A stretch of DNA of 64,000 nt from Enoplolaimus lenunculus (Eukaryota > Nematoda > Enoplea > Enoplida > Thoracostomopsidae), in assembly GCA_030248215.1 (NCBI GenBank), contig JASANG010003307.1, positions 1-64,000 of the forward strand, in the 5' to 3' direction. The notes beneath the pieces were generated by a model. That model ran no database searches, had not been told where the DNA came from, and worked only from the letters and a program-made list of their open reading frames with translations. The position numbers and the translations under genes were made by a program. Each line of letters starts with the position of its first letter. The first letter of the stretch is position 1. Shown piece by piece: positions 59,291 through 64,000 of this stretch.

Positions 59291-59394
59291 AAAATTTAGC
59301 TGTCATACAGGAGTGGCTGCGCTGCACTCCTGGTTATAAGTTTTCCACCGTGGAAAACTGGAAGCCCCTGTGCTATACATTGGCCCATTTTTTG

Positions 59395-59826
59395 CGTAGG
59401 CGTAGGCTTAGGCTTTAGGAACTCATTTATGCAACGCTTAATAGGCTTTAGGCTAAGGCTTAGGAATACCCTTAATCAACTATTACGCCCTTTAAAGTAT
59501 TACATTGCCCGATCTATGCAGAGGCTAATTTGCATCTTTAATGCTGTCCTTTCCGGAAGTTGCGTAGGATTGGCTTGGTCACAGGCCAAATTTCCCCAAA
59601 GACATTTATATCAATGAAGAGCAGAAGATTAGCCGGACCCGCTTAGGCTTATGTTAATGGCGGAAGCGTATAGGTGTGGGATGAGTACTTAGATTACCAA
59701 AATAACGAGTTTAATATATATTTTAACTTGATTTGAATTATGCAACCGCGAATGAACATAATGCATAATTGTTACAAGTGACCTTGTTGACCGGATAAAA
59801 CTTAAACACTAATCGCATCTCAAAAG
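59395..59826. other. Spacer right of the foldback element
   Basis: 59395-59470 has TAGGCTTAGGCTTTAGG-like repeats, also seen at 55390-55400 left of the element and inside the 25004 duplication (CTTAGGCTTAGG). No gene seen. Confidence 0.4.
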
Positions 59827-59832
59827 TTTATT
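59827..59832 (-). promoter_or_regulatory. Polyadenylation signal AATAAA of the ankyrin/Dpy-30 gene
   Basis: AATAAA on the minus strand, about 100 bp after the stop codon at 59934-59936. Good position and exact hexamer. Confidence 0.6.
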
Positions 59833-59933
59833 TTTTCAATTTGAAATAAGTTTAAATAAAATGTAAAAATCGTAACATAGGATATTTGCAAAAAGTTATT
59901 TCCAAAATATATATAATAGCTTATGTAAAACGT

Positions 59934-62900
59934 TCAGGTTTCAGTATCTTCTCGATTGTCTTCTAAGCGTTCCCAGTCATCGTCAATTTCATTGTCTCTA
60001 ATATCTGATTCATCCTGAGTAGTAAAATGCACTTTTAGTTTTACAAATTTGACCGTTATATAGTATTTTCTGATAGACATTGTATGGTGACTAGCAGACA
60101 GCGCCGAAGCAGCCACCCACATCACCCCAATTTGGGGAAGCCACCCCTAAAGGGCCCCCACATCCTAACCGGTTGAAACCAAAACCGCTTTGCGGACTCC
60201 CATTTACACTTTTTGATGCTAAATACATTCATTAATAACAACTTCTGCAAATCTTCAATTTTGGTGGTTTTTTTTGAAATTTCGAAAAAGACAGGATCTT
60301 ATCAAGTTTAATTTAAATGCTTCAGAAACGTCACATATTGTAGCTGCAGACCATCTTCAAATTTTCAAAAAGAATCACAATAACTTCTAACCGCGATGTA
60401 AGCCCAAATTCGTTTATAAATTTAAAAAACACATAAATGATTTGACGCGTTGAATATAAGTGTAAACTATGCCTGTTAATTTATTGTAATTGTAAACATA
60501 CAATGCAGAGTACATCTAAATTATTTATACCTCATCCAGGTTTTCCATTTTAGCGTTATAATCGAACAGCCATTTTGACAAGAAATCTATAGGATCTGCA
60601 GGCCTCGCAACAGCGGCTTCTGCTAACGCTTTAGTCAATATTGGTCCCATTGTTTTCGCCAAATACTGCAAAAAATTATTCACATTTGTTAAAATAGAAA
60701 TATTAGCAAAAACCAAATGGCATTATTATTTTGCATTTTACAGAGGTTTTGTGAAAATGTCTTCCCGAAAAAGGTGTTGAATTATGTTTTGAACAAACAT
60801 ATATTTTATTAACTCAGTTTAACCATAAACTTTTACACTGTATTCGCAGAATGTTTTAGTCAGAACTGACAAGTAAAGTTTGCTGTGGTGAAAATCAACC
60901 TAAATATATATCCTACTGTTTCGAGTTGCAGTTCCTCCCAGCCCCTCTCTGCTAAGGGTCTGTATTGTGTTCAACAATTCAGATTGCACAATCTCGACGG
61001 TAGGCAGCCAGATATGCCCCCAGATTTCTGGCTGAGTTGTCCCAGAACGGCACATCAGGGTCCGATGGTAACAGTTAGGCAAGAAGTACAAGCACATTTG
61101 AAGCCAAGGACGGGAAATACCCATCCCGAACACAAATGAACGGCGGACCTTGTATCCAACTTCGTTCAATCATGCGGGGAATCCGCCAAGGAAGGATGGA
61201 TTAGGCTTCCGCTTCTGCCGAGGTTATCAACGTTATAGTATCGCATTTCAAGGTTTTAATTCGAATGTCAGAAGTAGAATTTTGGTTTCGGCTATTCGGA
61301 TATCCGACTGAATCAATATCCAATACAAATCACTACAAACGACACTTGGTTCATTAGCAACAGACAATGATGACCCTGGACAAGAGTACACAACAGCCCG
61401 GAAAATACTCACAATACGAAATGTAGCGAAAGACATAATAGCTGTTGTAGATTACCCCACCACATTTCCCTGGGTAGATGCCAGATGCCACTAGTCATAT
61501 TTTGAAATTGACTGTGAACTAAAAACAGAATAGGGTGCATAAAATGCAACGCGAGTTCGGTAAGCAAGATTATGGACGACTCTTGATCTTAGATGGCATC
61601 ACTTTTTGTTCAGTTGTTCGTACTAAGAGTGGATAATCGCTATTGAACAAGAGTATGCAACTGGATACATTCTGTGCAGAAAAGATTGTACCCGACACGT
61701 GTTGCGTTTTTACCCAACACCACTCTTTGTTAGAGGGGGGGTACAACCGGTGCGAACGCGAACCATGGCACTTTATGTATGCGGCGTCAAACATGCCCCC
61801 CTATAGTTTAATTTAGGGGTATTCATGTGATAGCGACCCCCTTTCTAAACAAGGGGGGTCGGCCAAAAACGCAACACCCGGTGGTACATTTTGTACCGTG
61901 CCGAACCCCAAGAGTTGCATACTCTTGTATCATGCACTCTTACACACATCTATGCAATATTCTAAAAATGTAAACTAACGCTTTTACCTGTCCAGTTGGA
62001 GTATTAGGCAGAATTTTAAATTGATTTGTCGACAAGTATACGTTAGGTCGAGCCTTATTCAAGTGTTCACTGTCTCCACTGGATTCTGTCAAACCACCGG
62101 CGTGATGTCGTCCGTTCTCTAAAGTATCAATCTCTTTTAAAAACTCAACTAATGCGTCTTATGGTATGTTGGTTATCAGCAATGAAAGGCTAGGCGATGT
62201 AGTAAACACACCTGCCGCTAGTGTATTTCTGGTTGGGTCAAACAATAAAATAAAAAAATTTTCGGCATATTTTCAATTATATTGTTGGAAATAACGAACT
62301 TAAGGAACACGGTGGAAAAACGTTTCATCCATTAATACAATGCTGTGGGCCGCGCAAAAACCTGAATATTGAGGGGGCACAAAGCCCTTGGCCCCGCCTC
62401 CGGCTTCTAGATTGGCAACACTGCAACACTTAAGCGCAAGGCAGCAGGAAACCCGACCATTATCATGGATCACTGAGCATCTCATATAGCCATGTTTTAC
62501 TTCGGGAATTGGGTGGATACTTCATATCCCATAACATTGTCGTGCAGGTCTGGAGCAGCCACTCCACATACCCCCATTTGGGAGGCGCCACCTCTGAAGG
62601 GGCCCCCACCCTATCCGGTTGAAACAAAAACCGCCGATGTTTATAAATGCGTCTGGCTTCTCGTTCGCTTCGTGCGCGAGTTTGAGACCTCCACCCTGAA
62701 GACTGCCGTACATTTTATTAGAAGAGCACGTGTTCTTGAACGTTCTTAGGCTGCCGGACGGCTTCACTGACCTGATTGATCTGAATGGTCGGAGAATCCA
62801 GAAAGAGGTCGATCATCCATAAAGTAGTCTTCGTCTTTATCACGAATTAACTGCAAATCCAGCTTTCCAGGCGTTTTGAGATAATACATTGGGATGTGAT

Positions 62901-63894
62901 CATCCTGAAATACGAATTGACAGACGACGGTGTGCTGGAGTTCTCGGCTGTGGTTCAGTTCTTATCCTGTAGGCTGTATTCAGCAACTATTGTTGCCAGT
63001 ATTTTTATAAAACCCTTAACTTTTCAACCAGAACGGTGACGTTTTAAATTAAACAAAGATTGAGTAATTGACATTACCAATTTATTTGCAGTTTTCGATT
63101 TGTCGTTATCGCCAGAGTTGGATGAGGGTAAGGATTTTTTACCCGATCGATCCGTGCTTTACCCAGGCAAATAAGAATTTCTTACCCGCGGGTTTACCCG
63201 CGCTAAAAAGATCTACCCACGACCTACATTTTACCCGCGCCTCAAGTTAAACCAGCGCTTTAAAGATCGTTGGTGATTTGCAATTTGATGAAGTTTTGCG
63301 TGTTGTAGTTCCAATGAATTTTACACATGAAGTCTTACTAGAAACAACAAAATTTCAAACCCAATTTTGCTTTTTCAACGCTCACTGACCAGCGTTAGTT
63401 AATAGGTATCTTTTGCACCTTATCTCTTAAACGTTTGGCGTGTGTAAAAATTGTCAATTTCTTATACCCTCGTGATACAAATTTTTACCCGCGGGTATAC
63501 CCGCGGCGGAAATTTTATCCAGGACCCGCGTTTACCCGAGGGTACCCACGGGCACCCGCGGGTAAAGTCCCACTCTGGTTATCGCAGTTCGCTTATTTGA
63601 AACTTACCTACTAACTGGCGACAGGTAATACACATAGGTTAAAATACAGCGTTCTAGATTAATGAATTATGCGATTCCACCCATACGCACGGCTGATTCA
63701 TGATATTTATAGAATTAAAAATATCGATATCTGATATTTTACTAAGAAACACATATATTATAAAAAAAATTTCAAAAACTTCAAAGTCTTACTGAATCCA
63801 GCAGAGTTGTGTCAGCACCAGCGCGTTCCATAATCTTGTAATGATGTCCGCCGTCACGTGCTGCTGCAGCGTAATGAAGCGGCGTTCGTTTGTG
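59934..63894 (-). CDS. Ankyrin-repeat protein with Dpy-30 motif, 3' five exons (5' end outside window)
   Basis: Exons (5' to 3' on the minus strand): 63894-63793, 62904-62772, 62157-61988, 60665-60531, 60014-59934. All joins are GT-AG and in phase, giving 206 residues plus the stop TGA. The first exon is a typical ankyrin repeat (HKRTPLHYAAAARDGG, then AGADTTLLD). The next two code an acidic linker. The fourth codes a Dpy-30 motif: YLAKTMGPILTKALAEAAVA followed by RPADPIDFLSKWL, where RP.DPI.FL is the family core. The end is an acidic tail, ERLEDNREDTET. Dpy-30 motifs dimerise as two-helix bundles and dock amphipathic helices, in histone methyltransferase complexes and in ciliary or kinase-anchoring proteins. 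So a scaffold is likely, but the partner is unknown. I do not recognise a named orthologue. Confidence 0.85.
60095..60190. repeat. Dispersed GC-rich repeat, copy 1
   Basis: GCAGCCACCCACATCACCCC through AAAGGGCCCCCACATCCTAA to CCGGTTGAAACCAAAACCGC. The same phrases recur in order at 62555-62632. Both copies lie in introns of the ankyrin/Dpy-30 gene. Confidence 0.65.
60531..60665 (-). CDS. Dpy-30 motif exon
   Basis: 45 codons in phase 0, between TTTTTTGCAG and a GTATAA donor. The two helices run YLAKTMGPILTKALAEAAVA and PADPIDFLSKWLFDYNAKM. The conserved Arg-Pro-x-Asp-Pro-Ile-x-Phe-Leu core is complete, so the dimer fold should be intact. Confidence 0.85.
61626..61940. mobile_element. Foldback MITE with TA flanks in an ankyrin/Dpy-30 intron
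   Basis: The inverted ends AGAGTGGATAATCGC and (right, reverse complement) AGAGTGCATGATAC are followed on both sides by ACAAGAGTATGCAACT and, further in, by a GTTGCGTTTTT block. TA lies directly outside both ends (61624-61625 and 61941-61942), as in Tc1/mariner MITEs. The centre holds a second inverted pair around GGGGGGG and CCCCC. No coding capacity. Confidence 0.7.
62555..62632. repeat. Dispersed GC-rich repeat, copy 2
   Basis: GCAGCCACTCCACATACCCC through GAAGGGGCCCCCACCCTATC to CCGGTTGAAACAAAAACCGC. Partner of the copy at 60095. The family is unknown. Confidence 0.65.
63113..63577. mobile_element. Complete hAT-type MITE with 8-bp target duplication (CAGAGT family)
   Basis: 465 bp from CAGAGTTGGATGAGGGTAAG to GGGTAAAGTCCCACTCTG, flanked by exact GTTATCGC at 63105-63112 and 63578-63585. 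The interior is packed with ACCCGCG/CGCGGGT phrases. It is non-coding and inserted in an intron of the ankyrin/Dpy-30 gene. Fragments of the family lie at 52675-52805 and, more decayed, near 23390 and 23870. Confidence 0.9.
63793..63894 (-). CDS. Ankyrin-repeat exon
   Basis: 34 codons in phase 0, after TTTTGCTTTCAG and before GTAAGA. It contains the ankyrin turn-and-helix signature RTPLHYAAA and a second helix ending AGADTTLLDS. The 63895-64000 stretch upstream on the minus strand stays open in the same frame (with SSLLFHLAA, ankyrin-like). It probably contains the end of the preceding exon, but I could not settle a donor with the right phase. Confidence 0.75.
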
Positions 63895-64000
63895 CTGAAA
63901 GCAAAAAAAAAACGAATAATCACCGCAGTCACCTTGCATCAAACGCAGGGCCGCAACCGCGGCGAGATGAAAGAGAAGACTGCTGGCACCGCCTACGGCG

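Larger units (their letters stand above)
55419..59385. mobile_element. Foldback-type element with minisatellite arms and 9-bp flanking repeats
   Basis: The terminal inverted repeats match over roughly 100 bp: from the left GCCCATGTATAG...CAGGGGCTTCCAC, from the right (reverse complement) GGCCAATGTATAG...CAGGGGCTTCCAG, both followed by GTGGAAAACTTA and a CAGGAGTGCA...CACTCCTGTATGA block. Inside, arms made of an 81-bp repeat run in opposite orientations: left arm about 55535-56545, right arm about 57085-59290, so the right arm is about twice as long. A unique centre, about 56560-57080, carries a small internal repeat and GGTTCCGG phrases. An exact CATTTTTTG lies at 55410-55418 and 59386-59394. 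Drosophila FB and MULE-like transposons have this architecture and make 9-bp duplications. The frames visible in the arms are repeat artefacts. Confidence 0.8.

Noticed and set aside
60885-61240. Possible structural RNA or gene fragment, GC-richer block
   Set aside because: No rRNA, snRNA or protein pattern could be recognised.

Overview
The window is animal nuclear DNA, AT-rich by eye, with small exons split by long GT-AG introns and dense transposon debris. The two recognisable host genes are most like invertebrate proteins. The style (a compact animal genome loaded with MITEs and Ty3/Gypsy elements) would suit a nematode, possibly a mermithid, but nothing in the sequence proves the phylum.

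Layout. (1) 1-~7400: right-hand part of a Ty3/Gypsy-type LTR retroelement running off the left edge, with the end of an integrase fused to a PHD finger, a second very long ORF of unknown function, and a 3' region with a repeated short dyad motif. (2) 8366-33546, plus strand: one complete 15-exon gene for an hnRNP L-like RNA-binding protein of about 1344 residues with four RRMs. All exon phases agree. The RRM2-RRM3 linker is very long and rich in Ala, Pro, Gln and Gly. Introns hold hAT-type MITEs, a decayed duplicate of exon 3, and a sequence-identical 378-bp tandem duplication. (3) 33547-39991: intergenic, with SINE and MITE remains. (4) 39992-47167, minus strand: a complete 12-exon cytosolic cysteinyl-tRNA synthetase of 750 residues. 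The hnRNP L and CysRS genes converge. (5) 47168-59900: gene-free repeat territory with tRNA-derived SINEs, foldback MITEs, tandem duplications and a ~4-kb foldback element (55419-59385). That element has arms built from an 81-bp minisatellite in inverted orientation and is flanked by an exact 9-bp repeat. (6) 59934-63894 and beyond, minus strand: the 3' five exons of an ankyrin-repeat protein with a Dpy-30 motif and an acidic tail; its 5' end lies past the right edge.

The three host genes show no functional link: one is a nuclear RNA-processing factor, one a cytosolic translation enzyme, and one probably a scaffold or anchoring protein. The most unusual items are the integrase-PHD fusion with its companion ORF, the foldback element, the enlarged hnRNP L linker, and MITE ends lying right at splice acceptors. 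Exon coordinates were worked out by hand from homology, GT/AG sites and phase continuity. Repeat boundaries are by eye.
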